Assembly (NCBI RefSeq): GCF_043575855.1
Contig: NZ_CP144375.1
Span: 11,408,001 to 11,472,000, forward strand
DNA length: 64,000 nt
Direction of reading: 5' to 3'
Origin: Kutzneria buriramensis
GTDB taxonomy: Bacteria > Actinomycetota > Actinomycetes > Mycobacteriales > Pseudonocardiaceae
Shown: in pieces, positions 56,703 to 64,000 of the stretch
Layout of the letters: the number at the start of each line of letters is the position of its first letter
How positions within the stretch are numbered: position 1 is the stretch's first letter
Notes under the pieces: model-generated
Database searches by the model: none
What the model was told of the DNA's origin: nothing
What the model saw: the letters and a program-made list of their open reading frames with translations, nothing else
Made by a program: the position numbers and the translations under genes

Positions 56703-57669
56703 CCCGGGCGCGCAGCCCGGTGACCGCGGCGAACACCACGAGGCCGACAACGCCCCACACCGCGAGCACGGTGATCGAACCCGCCACGCCGGCACCGCCG
56801 AAGTAGTGCGCGGCGGAAATGGCCGGGATGACCTGGCTCATCGGCAGAATCGGTTGCAGGAACTGGAAGAACGCCGGCAGGAAGTGCGCGAGACCGGCGG
56901 GACCGCCGGTGGTCGGCACGCCGAGCACGACGAACAGCAGACCGGCCAGAGCGATGCCGCGCGGGTTGATCCGCGCCAGCGCCGCCGTGGACGCCGCGAC
57001 CGCCAGCGAGAACAGCGCAAGCAGCAGCGCCAGCGTCAGGAAGTGGCCGGTCAAAGCGCCGATCACGCCGTCGGCCAACGTTGCCGCGCCGAAGCCCGCC
57101 ACCAGCGCGAAGGTGATCAGCAGCAGCACGTGCACCTCGGCGCGGGCTCCCCGTCCGACCAGCGCGCTCGCCGCGCCGAAGATCAGGCTCGGGAACAGCA
57201 GCGCCAGCACGACGAAGAACGGCGACAGCCCCTGGCGGTCACCCGGCGGCAACGGCGCGGCGTCCACGACGTGCAGGGTCTGGCCCTGCGCTGCGGCGAC
57301 CTTCGTGAAGACCTGCGTGAGCACGTTGACCGGCACGCTGCCGCCCGCGCTCGCGACCATCAGTTCGGCGTCCCGGCCGTCCTCGACGAACGCCCCGTGA
57401 TGGGAGCCGTCCGCGACCGCAGCCCGCGCCTGACCGGCGTCGGGATAGCGGTCGAACTTGAACGCCCCCGGCTGCTGCGAGTCCACGGCCGCCTGCACGT
57501 GCGCGGCCACGTCGTCCGCAGCCACCAGCGCCACCGGCAGCGACCTGGGCGCCGGGGCGTGGAACGCCGCCAGCAGCGATCCGACCAGACAGAGTCCGAA
57601 AACCAGGCCAACGGCCGCGCCCAGCACGATTCGGCGTTCCGCCGGGCGCAGCCCCCTCTCGTTGTCCAC
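56671..57669 (-). CDS. ABC-2-like integral membrane protein
   Basis: 332 aa, GTG start. One N-terminal helix (LGAAVGLVFGLCLVGSLLAAF), an external domain to about 150, then five to six C-terminal helices, such as FFVVLALLFPSLIFGAASALVG and LTLALLLALFSLAVAASTAALA. The layout is that of YhgE/Pip or ABC-2 permease proteins. No ATPase gene is nearby. It lies 12 bp downstream of the Rieske oxygenase gene and is probably co-transcribed; transport of the oxygenase substrate or product is a guess. Confidence 0.7.
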   Translation of the reverse strand: MDNERGLRPAERRIVLGAAVGLVFGLCLVGSLLAAFHAPAPRSLPVALVAADDVAAHVQAAVDSQQPGAFKFDRYPDAGQARAAVADGSHHGAFVEDGRDAELMVASAGGSVPVNVLTQVFTKVAAAQGQTLHVVDAAPLPPGDRQGLSPFFVVLALLFPSLIFGAASALVGRGARAEVHVLLLITFALVAGFGAATLADGVIGALTGHFLTLALLLALFSLAVAASTAALARINPRGIALAGLLFVVLGVPTTGGPAGLAHFLPAFFQFLQPILPMSQVIPAISAAHYFGGAGVAGSITVLAVWGVVGLVVFAAVTGLRARAATRPPVAVG

Positions 57670-57681
57670 GATTGCTCCTCG

Positions 57682-58746
57682 TCAGCCGGCCTGCTCGGCG
57701 GCGATCATGCGTTCGATGATCCGGCGGGCGCGCAGGGCCCCGTTGTCCGCGCGCAAGTTGATCTCGAAAGGATAGTCGGGCTCATAGGGCGCGATCACCC
57801 GTTCGATCGCCTCCACCGCGTCCACGTCCTGCATCAGCACGCCGGGCGTGCCCTCCTGCCAGATCTGGCTGACGGCCTCGTCGTCGACGTGGTAATCGCG
57901 GGCGATGAGCCAGAAGTAGTGCGCGGACGTCTCCGTTTCCGGCGTCACGCAGTGGACCGCCTTGTGCCGGCAGGCCCGCGGGTCGTCGCTGGCCGCGCCG
58001 GCCGGCTTGGCCAGCACGTGGCTGATGTGGAATCCGGGCGCGGTGTACTCGGCGACCGACTCCCGGTCGATCATGCCGGACAGGCCCATCACCTTCTCGA
58101 ACAGCGGCGGGCACAGCACCGACGGCATCGGCCGGGTGACGAACACCGTGTCGCCGCGCACCTCGGTCGTCGCGGGCGTCTCGGCGACCTCGTTGGTGCC
58201 GATGGAGTCCGCGTGCAGGAACGACACGTGCGTCAGATCCAGCAGGTTCTCGTTGAGCAGCTGGGCACGGGCGTTCATGTGCAGCGTGCCACGCACGATC
58301 GCCCAGTCCGGCGAGTCCAGCCACGGATGCACCGGGATCATGCTCTCGTCGGCCTTGTCCGGGTCGCCGAGCCAGATCCACAGCAGGCCGCCGCGGTCCC
58401 GCACGGGGTAGCGGTGCACGCGACAGTTCGGCGGGACGGGGTTCTGGGACGGCACCTTGGTCGCCTGGCCGTCCGGGCCGTAGACGATGCCGTGGTAGCC
58501 GCACTCGACGCTGTCGCCGGTGAGCTTGCCCAGCGTCAGCGGCATCTGGCGGTGCACGCAGCGGTCGGTGAGCGCGACCGGCGTGCCGTCGACCCTGCGG
58601 TAGAAGCAGATCGGATCACCGAGAATCCACCGCGACAGCAGGGTGCGACCGAAATCCTGGGCGTGGCCCGCGACATACCACTGATTACGCGGAAAGGATT
58701 TGGGATACACGCGCCATTCGTAGGGCGGCGGCCGCGTGACTGTCAA
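57682..58746 (-). CDS. Rieske aromatic oxygenase (VanA-like)
   Basis: 354 aa. The N-terminal Rieske domain has CVHR (about residues 63-66) and CGYHGI (about 82-87), binding a 2Fe-2S cluster. The catalytic domain supplies the iron histidines in LLDLTHVSFLH. This is the vanillate O-demethylase/phenoxybenzoate class. The only start in frame is TTG at 58746, with no ATG or GTG nearby. No VanB-type reductase is adjacent, so electrons must come from elsewhere. Confidence 0.88.
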   Translation of the reverse strand: MTVTRPPPYEWRVYPKSFPRNQWYVAGHAQDFGRTLLSRWILGDPICFYRRVDGTPVALTDRCVHRQMPLTLGKLTGDSVECGYHGIVYGPDGQATKVPSQNPVPPNCRVHRYPVRDRGGLLWIWLGDPDKADESMIPVHPWLDSPDWAIVRGTLHMNARAQLLNENLLDLTHVSFLHADSIGTNEVAETPATTEVRGDTVFVTRPMPSVLCPPLFEKVMGLSGMIDRESVAEYTAPGFHISHVLAKPAGAASDDPRACRHKAVHCVTPETETSAHYFWLIARDYHVDDEAVSQIWQEGTPGVLMQDVDAVEAIERVIAPYEPDYPFEINLRADNGALRARRIIERMIAAEQAG

Positions 58747-58755
58747 GGAATTGCC

Positions 58756-58795
58756 GGATCCGTGGTTGAACGCGGTGTTGTTCGATCACGGATCC
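58756..58795. promoter_or_regulatory. 40-bp palindromic operator between Rieske and ligase genes
   Basis: Left arm GGATCCGTGGTTGAAC and right arm GTTCGATCACGGATCC match at 14 of 16 positions around an 8-bp spacer. The right end continues as a second overlapping palindrome CACGGATCCGTG (58788-58799). It lies between divergent genes, 10 bp from the Rieske start and 87 bp from the ligase start. Confidence 0.7.
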
Positions 58796-58881
58796 GTGGC
58801 GCATCCTTGGGCCTCGCCGCGGCCGGGCGGCTCACTGCCCGATTCGCGCTTTTCGTTATCAATTCGTGGAGGGGCACAGTC

Positions 58882-60525
58882 ATGACGGACGGATACATCA
58901 CGCTCGGCGGCCGCTGGCACAAGCTGATGCGCCGGGCGTTCGCCGGCCGCGGCCTGTGGATCGGCGAGATCTTCCACAACGCGGCCCGCAGGCACGGCAG
59001 CACCACCGTCGAGCTGGACCGGCCGCTGGCCTGCGTGTCCGACGACCGCCTGGTGCTCACAGTGGCCGACCTGGCCGAGATCGTGGACGAGCTGGCCGCG
59101 CGGCTGTGGGCCGCCGGCGTGCGGCCGGGCGACCGGCTGGCGATCCACAAGACCGACAACTTCGACATCGCGCTGCTGGCGTGTGCCGCCGCCCGGATCG
59201 GCGGCGTGCCGGCGATGCTCTCGCCCGCGCTGGACGGCGACGTCGTCGGCAAGCTGCTCATCCGCATCGACCAGCCGTGGCTGATCACCGACGCCGAGAC
59301 CCTCGACGGCAAGCTCGCCGACGAGCGCGTGACCGAGAAGTCCCGGGGAGTCCTGCTGTCCTCGGGCGGCCCCCGGCCGGGGACGGTGTCGCTGGCCGCG
59401 CACGCCGGGGCGGCCACGCCGGCGCCGGTCCGCCAGGGCCTGCGGGCGCCGATGCTCGTCACGCACAGCTCGGGCACCACCGGCGTGCCGAAGCTGGCCG
59501 TGCACTGCCCGGAGGGCCTGTGGCACCGGGTCGCGCCGCAGAAGATCATCGCGTGGCCGATCCGCGGCCGGGACAAGGCGTTCCTGTCCATGACGCTGGT
59601 GCACACCCGCTTCTACATGGCGCTGGAGATGTTCCTCAGCCGCGGCAACCCGATGGTGATCGCCGTCGACCCGGACCCGGCCAGCATCGGCCCGCTGCTG
59701 GTCAAGACCCGTCCCGGTTTCCTGGAGACGCACCCGAACACGTTCGTCGACTGGGAGGTGCTGGCCGACGCGCCGGGCTCGCCGCTGGGCGGCGTCCGCT
59801 ACTTCCACGCCGCGTTCGACGCCATCCACCCGCGGACCATGGCGAACATGTTGAACGCGTCCAAGCGCCGCAACCCGCTGTTCTTCCGGTTCTACGGCCA
59901 GTCGGAGATCGGCCCCGTCTCCGGGCACTGGTACACCCGCCGCAGCGCGCCCAAGGCCGCCGGCCAGTGCGTCGGCTTCCGGCTGTTCGGCTTCATCTCC
60001 ATGCGGGTCGTCGACGACGCCGGCCGGCCGCAGCGGCCCGGCGGGCACGGCCACATCGAGGTCCGCGGGCCCAGCGAGATCCTCACGTACCTCGGCGAGG
60101 AGGACCGCTACGCCCGCGAGGTGCACGACGGCTGGTGGCGGATGGGCGACATGGGGTACCTGGACCGGCTCGGGCGGCTGTACCTGCTGGACCGGGAGGT
60201 CGACCAGATCGAGTCGCTGCCCAGCAACCTCGAGGTCGAGGACGTCCTGATGTCGCGGCTGCACGAACTGCGCGAGGTCGTCGTCGTGGCCGACGGCGAG
60301 GGCCGGCCCGTCCCGGTGATCGCCACCCGTGACGAGCGTCCGCTGCCCGCCGACCGCTGGGCCGACGCCGTCCGCGACATGCCCGCGATGGCCCCCGTCG
60401 TGCACGCGCCGTACCAGCAGCTGCCGTACACCGCGACCCGCAAGATCCGCCGCAGCGAGCTGTCGCGTCGTCTCGCGGCGGGACTGATCGACGACCTCTC
60501 CCGTACAGTCGGTAGCCACGAGTAA
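58882..60525 (+). CDS. Class I adenylate-forming enzyme (acyl-CoA synthetase/AMP-ligase)
   Basis: 547 aa from the ATG at 58882 with GTGGAGGGG upstream. ANL superfamily: P-loop LVTHSSGTTGVPKL, motif RFYGQSEIGPVSGH, then GWWRMGDMGYLDRLGRLYLLDREVDQI and a C-terminal lysine in TATRKIRRSEL. It should activate a carboxylic acid, perhaps the aromatic acid handled by the divergent oxygenase. No carrier domain is fused. A TIGR03086-type gene follows 27 bp downstream. Confidence 0.88.
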   Translation: MTDGYITLGGRWHKLMRRAFAGRGLWIGEIFHNAARRHGSTTVELDRPLACVSDDRLVLTVADLAEIVDELAARLWAAGVRPGDRLAIHKTDNFDIALLACAAARIGGVPAMLSPALDGDVVGKLLIRIDQPWLITDAETLDGKLADERVTEKSRGVLLSSGGPRPGTVSLAAHAGAATPAPVRQGLRAPMLVTHSSGTTGVPKLAVHCPEGLWHRVAPQKIIAWPIRGRDKAFLSMTLVHTRFYMALEMFLSRGNPMVIAVDPDPASIGPLLVKTRPGFLETHPNTFVDWEVLADAPGSPLGGVRYFHAAFDAIHPRTMANMLNASKRRNPLFFRFYGQSEIGPVSGHWYTRRSAPKAAGQCVGFRLFGFISMRVVDDAGRPQRPGGHGHIEVRGPSEILTYLGEEDRYAREVHDGWWRMGDMGYLDRLGRLYLLDREVDQIESLPSNLEVEDVLMSRLHELREVVVVADGEGRPVPVIATRDERPLPADRWADAVRDMPAMAPVVHAPYQQLPYTATRKIRRSELSRRLAAGLIDDLSRTVGSHE

Positions 60526-60552
60526 CGGATGATCAACGGAAGGTGATTCTCG

Positions 60553-61140
60553 ATGGACTACCGGCCTGGCAACCGGCGCGCGCTCGAGCTCGTGGGTGAG
60601 ATCGTCGCGCGGGTGCGCCCGGACCAGCTCGGCAATGCCACGCCGTGCGCGCCGTGGACGCTGGGGGAGCTGCTGGAGCACGTGGTCAGCCAGAACATCC
60701 GGTTCGCCGCCGCGGCCCGGGGCGAGGATCCCGACGTCGCCTGTCCCTCCGACCGCGCCGACCTCGGCGGCGACCCCGGGCGGGCCTTCGCCGAGTCGGC
60801 CAAGCTCGTCAACGAGGCCTTCGCCGCCCCCGAGCTGGTCAACCGCCTGGTCGTGCTGCCCGAGCTCCCCGCCCCGCTGCCCGGCATGGTCACCGTCGGC
60901 TTCCACCTCACAGACACCTACGTGCACGGCTGGGACATCGCCGTCTCCGCCGGCGTCGAGTTCGCGCCTCCGGGCGACCTGACCGCCGCGGTGCTGGACC
61001 GAGCCGCCAAGATCCCCGACGCCGCTCGGGCCGAGGGCGGCCCGTTCGGCCCGGTGGTGTCCACGGATCCGGGCACCGGCGACGTGGACAAGGTGCTCGC
61101 CCTGACCGGCCGCGTGCCGGACTGGTCGCCAACCGACTGA
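60553..61140 (+). CDS. TIGR03086 family DinB-fold protein
   Basis: 195 aa. Start PGNRRALELVGEIVARVRPDQLGNATPCAPWTLGELLEHVV and the later HLTDTYVHGWDIAVSAG fit the TIGR03086/maleylpyruvate-isomerase-N group. These are four-helix DinB-fold proteins, often metal- and mycothiol-dependent; the metal histidines are the one in LLEHVV and those in HLTDTYVHGWD. Probably co-transcribed with the ligase. Substrate unknown. An intrinsic terminator follows. Confidence 0.87.
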   Translation: MDYRPGNRRALELVGEIVARVRPDQLGNATPCAPWTLGELLEHVVSQNIRFAAAARGEDPDVACPSDRADLGGDPGRAFAESAKLVNEAFAAPELVNRLVVLPELPAPLPGMVTVGFHLTDTYVHGWDIAVSAGVEFAPPGDLTAAVLDRAAKIPDAARAEGGPFGPVVSTDPGTGDVDKVLALTGRVPDWSPTD

Positions 61141-61186
61141 CCGGCACTCGCAGGCATCGTCCTGGCCCCAAAAACCCACCTTCCGA

Positions 61187-61218
61187 CCGCCCGGGAAATC
61201 TTCGGATTTCCCGGGCGG
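61187..61218 (+). terminator. Intrinsic terminator after ligase operon
   Basis: Perfect 14-bp stem CCGCCCGGGAAATC with its reverse complement around a TTCG tetraloop, followed by GTTTCTGTT. This is the most classical terminator in the window and ends the ligase-TIGR03086 transcript before the NRPS cassette. Confidence 0.88.
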
Positions 61219-61419
61219 GTTTCTGTTCGAACGCGTATTTCCCGTGCTTGAACACCGGGCGGCCTGTCAAGGGATCGGCGTCGGTCACGCCGGGACTCCT
61301 GCCGACCGCATATCCGTGTTGCGTCCCCGCGTCGGCGTCGCCTCTAATGGCCCGAGGAAACAGGCGTCGTCGCCGTTTCCCCACAATTGTCGACGTGCGG
61401 TTTCGCGCAAGGAGCATCG

Positions 61420-63150
61420 ATGATCCAGTCTGTGCATTCCCCCGTGCGCGGGGTCGACCGTCTGGCCGACGCCGTGACGCGATGGTCCCGTCTCAGCGGG
61501 AACGCCACCGCGGTGTCCGCGGCCGACGGCGAACTCACCTTCACCGAACTCGCCGAGCAGGTCGCGGCGCTGGCCGGCAAGCTGGCGGCGCACGGCGTCG
61601 GCCGGCGCACCCCGGTCGGTCTGCTGCTGGGCCGCTCGCGGCTCGGCCTGGCCAGCCTGCTCGCGGTCTTTTCCCTTGGCGCGACGGCGGTTCTGCTCGA
61701 CGAGCGGCACCCGTCGGAGCGGATCGGCTTCGCGCTCCGCGACACCGGAACGCGAGTGGTGCTCGGCGAGCGGGCCGACGCCGGCCTGCTTCCCGGCGAC
61801 GTCAAGCTGATCGACCCGAACACGGCGGGCGTGCACCCGGCCGAGCCGGTCGTGCCGGAACCCGAGGACTGCGCGTACATCGTCTACACCTCGGGCACGA
61901 CCGGCTGGCCCAAGGGCGTGGAGGTGACGTACCGCAACCTCGGCACGTTCCTCGACGCGGTCACCACCATCGGCCTGGAGCCCGGCGGCCTCGGCATCAA
62001 CGCGGTCTCGCCGGCCTTCGACGGCTGGCTCTGGTGCACGTTGGTCTACCTCGTGCACGGTCAGGGCGTCGCCCTGGTGGACTTCAACGCCGCCAGCGGC
62101 TCCGGCGACCTCGCCGCGCTGGTCGCCGACCGCAAGCCGGCGACAGTCTGCCTGACGCCGACGCTGCTGGCGGCCCTCGGCGAGATCCCGACCACCGACG
62201 TGATCATGGTGGCCGGCGAGGCCTGCCCGCCGGCGCTGCTGGCCCGGCTCGCCGACACGCCCCGCGTCCTCAACGTCTACGGCCCCACCGAGGCGACCAT
62301 CGCCTGCACCTGGGCCGACACCGCGCGCGGCGACGACCCGTCCACCATCGGCCGGCCGATCCCCGGCTACCGGATCCACGTGCTGGACGAGCACGGCGAG
62401 CCGGTCGCCGACGGCGTCGAGGGGGAACTGCACGTGGCGGGCCCGGCCGTCAGCCGCGGCTACCGCAACCAGCCGGAGCTGACCGCGGAGCGGTTCGTCG
62501 CCGACCCGGACGGCGAGGGGCGCATGTACCGCACCGGCGATATGGTCGTCGTTCGGCCGGACGGCCAACTGGAGTACCGCGGCCGCGCCGACGCCCAGGT
62601 GAAGGTCCGCGGCTTCCGTGTGGAGCTGCGGGAACTGGAGCAGGTTGTGGCCGAGGTCGACGGCGTCGCCTCCGTCGCCGCGTTCACGGTGTCCACAGGG
62701 GACAGTCTGGGCGTCGCTGTCACGGTGCTCGACGGCATGGACGTGGTCGACTGCGTGACCAGGATCCGCGTCCGCTGCGCCATCCGGCTGCCCGACTACC
62801 TGCGGCCCACGGCGGTCGGCGTCGTCGACGCGCTGCCGGCACTGCCCACCGGCAAGGTCGACCGCGAGACGTTGAAGAACACGGTCCAGCCGGAGGTCGA
62901 GGGCAGCGCCCCCGCCACCGAGCGCGAGCAGCAGGTCTGTGCAGTGTGGAGCGACGTGCTCGACCGCCCGATCAACGACGTGAGTGCGAACTTCTTCGAG
63001 GTGGGCGGGCACTCGCTGCTGGCCGCCCGCACGGTCGGCGTGCTGCGGCGCAGCACCGGCCTGCCGCTGTCGGTCGGGCACCTGCTGGCCGACCCGACGC
63101 CGGCCGGGCTGGCCCGCGAGCTCGACGCGCTGGCCGGGAACGCGTCGTGA
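61420..63150 (+). CDS. Stand-alone NRPS adenylation-PCP didomain protein
   Basis: 576 aa from the ATG at 61420 after AAGGAG. The adenylation domain (about 20-490) has A3 YTSGTTGWPKGV, A5 NVYGPTEATI, A7 YRTGD and the A10 lysine in LPTGKVD. The carrier domain (about 500-570) has the phosphopantetheine Ser532 in NFFEVGGHSLL. No condensation domain. By hand alignment to GrsA the specificity residues read D,G,W,L,M,A,V,I,A,K, which I cannot assign to an amino acid. It overlaps the thioesterase gene by 4 bp. Confidence 0.92.
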   Translation: MIQSVHSPVRGVDRLADAVTRWSRLSGNATAVSAADGELTFTELAEQVAALAGKLAAHGVGRRTPVGLLLGRSRLGLASLLAVFSLGATAVLLDERHPSERIGFALRDTGTRVVLGERADAGLLPGDVKLIDPNTAGVHPAEPVVPEPEDCAYIVYTSGTTGWPKGVEVTYRNLGTFLDAVTTIGLEPGGLGINAVSPAFDGWLWCTLVYLVHGQGVALVDFNAASGSGDLAALVADRKPATVCLTPTLLAALGEIPTTDVIMVAGEACPPALLARLADTPRVLNVYGPTEATIACTWADTARGDDPSTIGRPIPGYRIHVLDEHGEPVADGVEGELHVAGPAVSRGYRNQPELTAERFVADPDGEGRMYRTGDMVVVRPDGQLEYRGRADAQVKVRGFRVELRELEQVVAEVDGVASVAAFTVSTGDSLGVAVTVLDGMDVVDCVTRIRVRCAIRLPDYLRPTAVGVVDALPALPTGKVDRETLKNTVQPEVEGSAPATEREQQVCAVWSDVLDRPINDVSANFFEVGGHSLLAARTVGVLRRSTGLPLSVGHLLADPTPAGLARELDALAGNAS

Positions 63151-63920
63151 CCGGCTCCTGGCTGATGTCCTGGCACCCGGCGCCGACGGGTCGGCCCACG
63201 CTGCTGTGCGTGCCGCCCGCCGGCGCCGGCTGCGCCCAGTTCCGCGCGTGGCAACAGGAAGCGGGCGACGACATCGCGGTGCTCGGGGTCCAACTGCCGG
63301 GTCGGGAGAACCGCTGGCTCGATCCTTCGCCCGCCTCCGTCGGCGACGCCGTCGACGCGGTGCTGGCCGAACTGGCCGACCGCGTGGCGCCCGGCCAGCC
63401 GCTGGTGATCTTCGGGCACAGCTTCGGCGCGCTGCTGGGGTACGAGATCGCCAAGGCGCTGCTCGCCTACGGCCGCACGCCGCCGAAGGCCCTTGTCGTG
63501 TCGGCGGTCCGTCCACCCGAGCACTGGGTGGCGCAGAGCCCGGGACGGCGGCTCGCCGACGACGGCCTGGCCGACCTGAACCTGCTGCTGGACGCACGCG
63601 GCCTCAGCGCCGACGACCTCGACGAGGACAGCCGCGAGCTGATGCTGGAGGTGCTCCGCCGGGACGCCGAACTGTCGGCCAGCTACCACCCCCGCTGGGG
63701 AACCGGCATCGTCTGCCCGCTCGAGGCGTGGGGCGGCACGGACGACGCGACCGTCCGGGCCGACCACGTCGCCGGCTGGGCCGACTACGCCGACGGCGGA
63801 TTCCAGCAGCGCATGTTCCCCGGCGGCCACTACTTCTGCCTCGAAGACCCCCGCACCGCCCTCCAACTGCTCGGGCCGATGACCGTCCAGGTCCCCGCCA
63901 TGGAAGGAAAGACACGATGA
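63147..63920 (+). CDS. Type II thioesterase
   Basis: 257 aa, GTG start overlapping the A-PCP stop. Alpha/beta hydrolase: LLCVPPAGAGCAQFRAW at the start, the nucleophile Ser92 in FGHSFGALLGYE, an acidic residue in AWGGTDDATV and the His in FPGGHYFCLED. Such enzymes edit misloaded carrier proteins or, in beta-hydroxylation cassettes, release the finished amino acid from the PCP. The ATGA overlap with the P450 gene favours the second role. Confidence 0.9.
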   Translation: MTGSWLMSWHPAPTGRPTLLCVPPAGAGCAQFRAWQQEAGDDIAVLGVQLPGRENRWLDPSPASVGDAVDAVLAELADRVAPGQPLVIFGHSFGALLGYEIAKALLAYGRTPPKALVVSAVRPPEHWVAQSPGRRLADDGLADLNLLLDARGLSADDLDEDSRELMLEVLRRDAELSASYHPRWGTGIVCPLEAWGGTDDATVRADHVAGWADYADGGFQQRMFPGGHYFCLEDPRTALQLLGPMTVQVPAMEGKTR

Positions 63921-64000
63921 CGCGGACACAGGCGGTCGACCTGTGCGACCCAGACCTGTTCGCCAGCAACGAGTTCTGGTCGGCCTTCGCCTGGCTGCGG
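63917..64000 (+). CDS. Cytochrome P450, N-terminal fragment (runs off window)
   Basis: Only 28 codons are in the window. MTRTQAVDLCDPDLFASNEF then WSAFAWLR matches the N-terminus of actinomycete P450s (DLxDPDLFAS, then W-LR). The heme-cysteine region lies outside. The start overlaps the thioesterase stop (ATGA). In the A-PCP/thioesterase/P450 setting it would hydroxylate the beta carbon of the PCP-bound amino acid. Family call is moderate because so little is visible. Confidence 0.7.
   Translation, partial: MTRTQAVDLCDPDLFASNEFWSAFAWLR

Noticed and set aside
58739..58746. TTGACA as a -35 box at the Rieske gene start
   Set aside because: It overlaps the only usable start codon on the minus strand and no matching -10 is placed correctly.
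56806..58881. Very long open frame on the + strand upstream of the AMP-ligase
   Set aside because: It is antisense to the membrane-protein and Rieske genes and has the Arg/His/Gln-rich composition of a G+C-rich shadow frame. The real ligase start is the ATG at 58882 with a ribosome site.

Overview
This is chromosomal DNA from a high-G+C actinomycete. Codon third positions are almost all G or C, many genes start with GTG, and genes are often coupled by ATGA or GTGA overlaps. An mIHF-type nucleoid protein, a PknG-type kinase, a mycothiol-type DinB-fold protein, a StrR-like ParB regulator and an NRPS cassette fit an antibiotic-producing Pseudonocardiales-like organism. The genus is inference; there is no rRNA or marker gene here.

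Layout. 0-7.8 kb: peptide scavenging, with an M20 peptidase and a DppA-type D-aminopeptidase divergent from a complete five-gene oligopeptide ABC importer. 7.8-20.9 kb: a methyltransferase, a deoxyribosyltransferase-like protein, a secreted beta-propeller/amidohydrolase, a WYL regulator, an AlkZ-like DNA glycosylase, two universal stress proteins and a short UvrA paralogue. 20.9-23.9 kb: a tight HAD / kinase-like / acyl-CoA dehydrogenase operon that is the split bacterial form of ACAD10/ACAD11, with a perfect TetR-type operator in front. 23.9-27.9 kb: a lipoprotein, then a tetR-FAD monooxygenase pair divergent from DUF4865 and phosphotriesterase genes around a 29-bp palindrome.

27.9-32.8 kb is the mobile, decaying region. 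A frameshifted DUF222/HNH endonuclease gene is bracketed by two inverted copies of a ~115-bp palindromic element. Next comes a C-rich tandem-repeat tract, then a transposon bounded by 27-bp inverted repeats that carries an intact MFS efflux gene and a broken IS701-family transposase.

32.8-37.0 kb: a SMI1/KNR4-like protein, a secreted multidomain GH3 glycosidase and a methyltransferase. 37.1-44.8 kb: a compact six-gene operon of trypsin-like protease, PknG-like kinase, VWA protein, GlnX-like membrane protein, solute-binding lipoprotein and a Trypco1-like protein. This is the best candidate for a poorly described signalling or conflict system. 44.8-53.6 kb: DoxX-like protein, acyl-CoA dehydrogenase, GT9-like protein, mIHF paralogue, S66 and S9 peptidases, DUF711 protein and the StrR-like regulator. 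53.7-61.2 kb: metabolite transporter, aldehyde dehydrogenase, membrane protein, Rieske oxygenase, AMP-ligase and a TIGR03086 protein, with a palindromic operator between oxygenase and ligase. 61.4 kb to the end: stand-alone A-PCP protein, type II thioesterase and the start of a cytochrome P450, the layout of a beta-hydroxy-amino-acid precursor cassette, so a biosynthetic cluster probably continues to the right.
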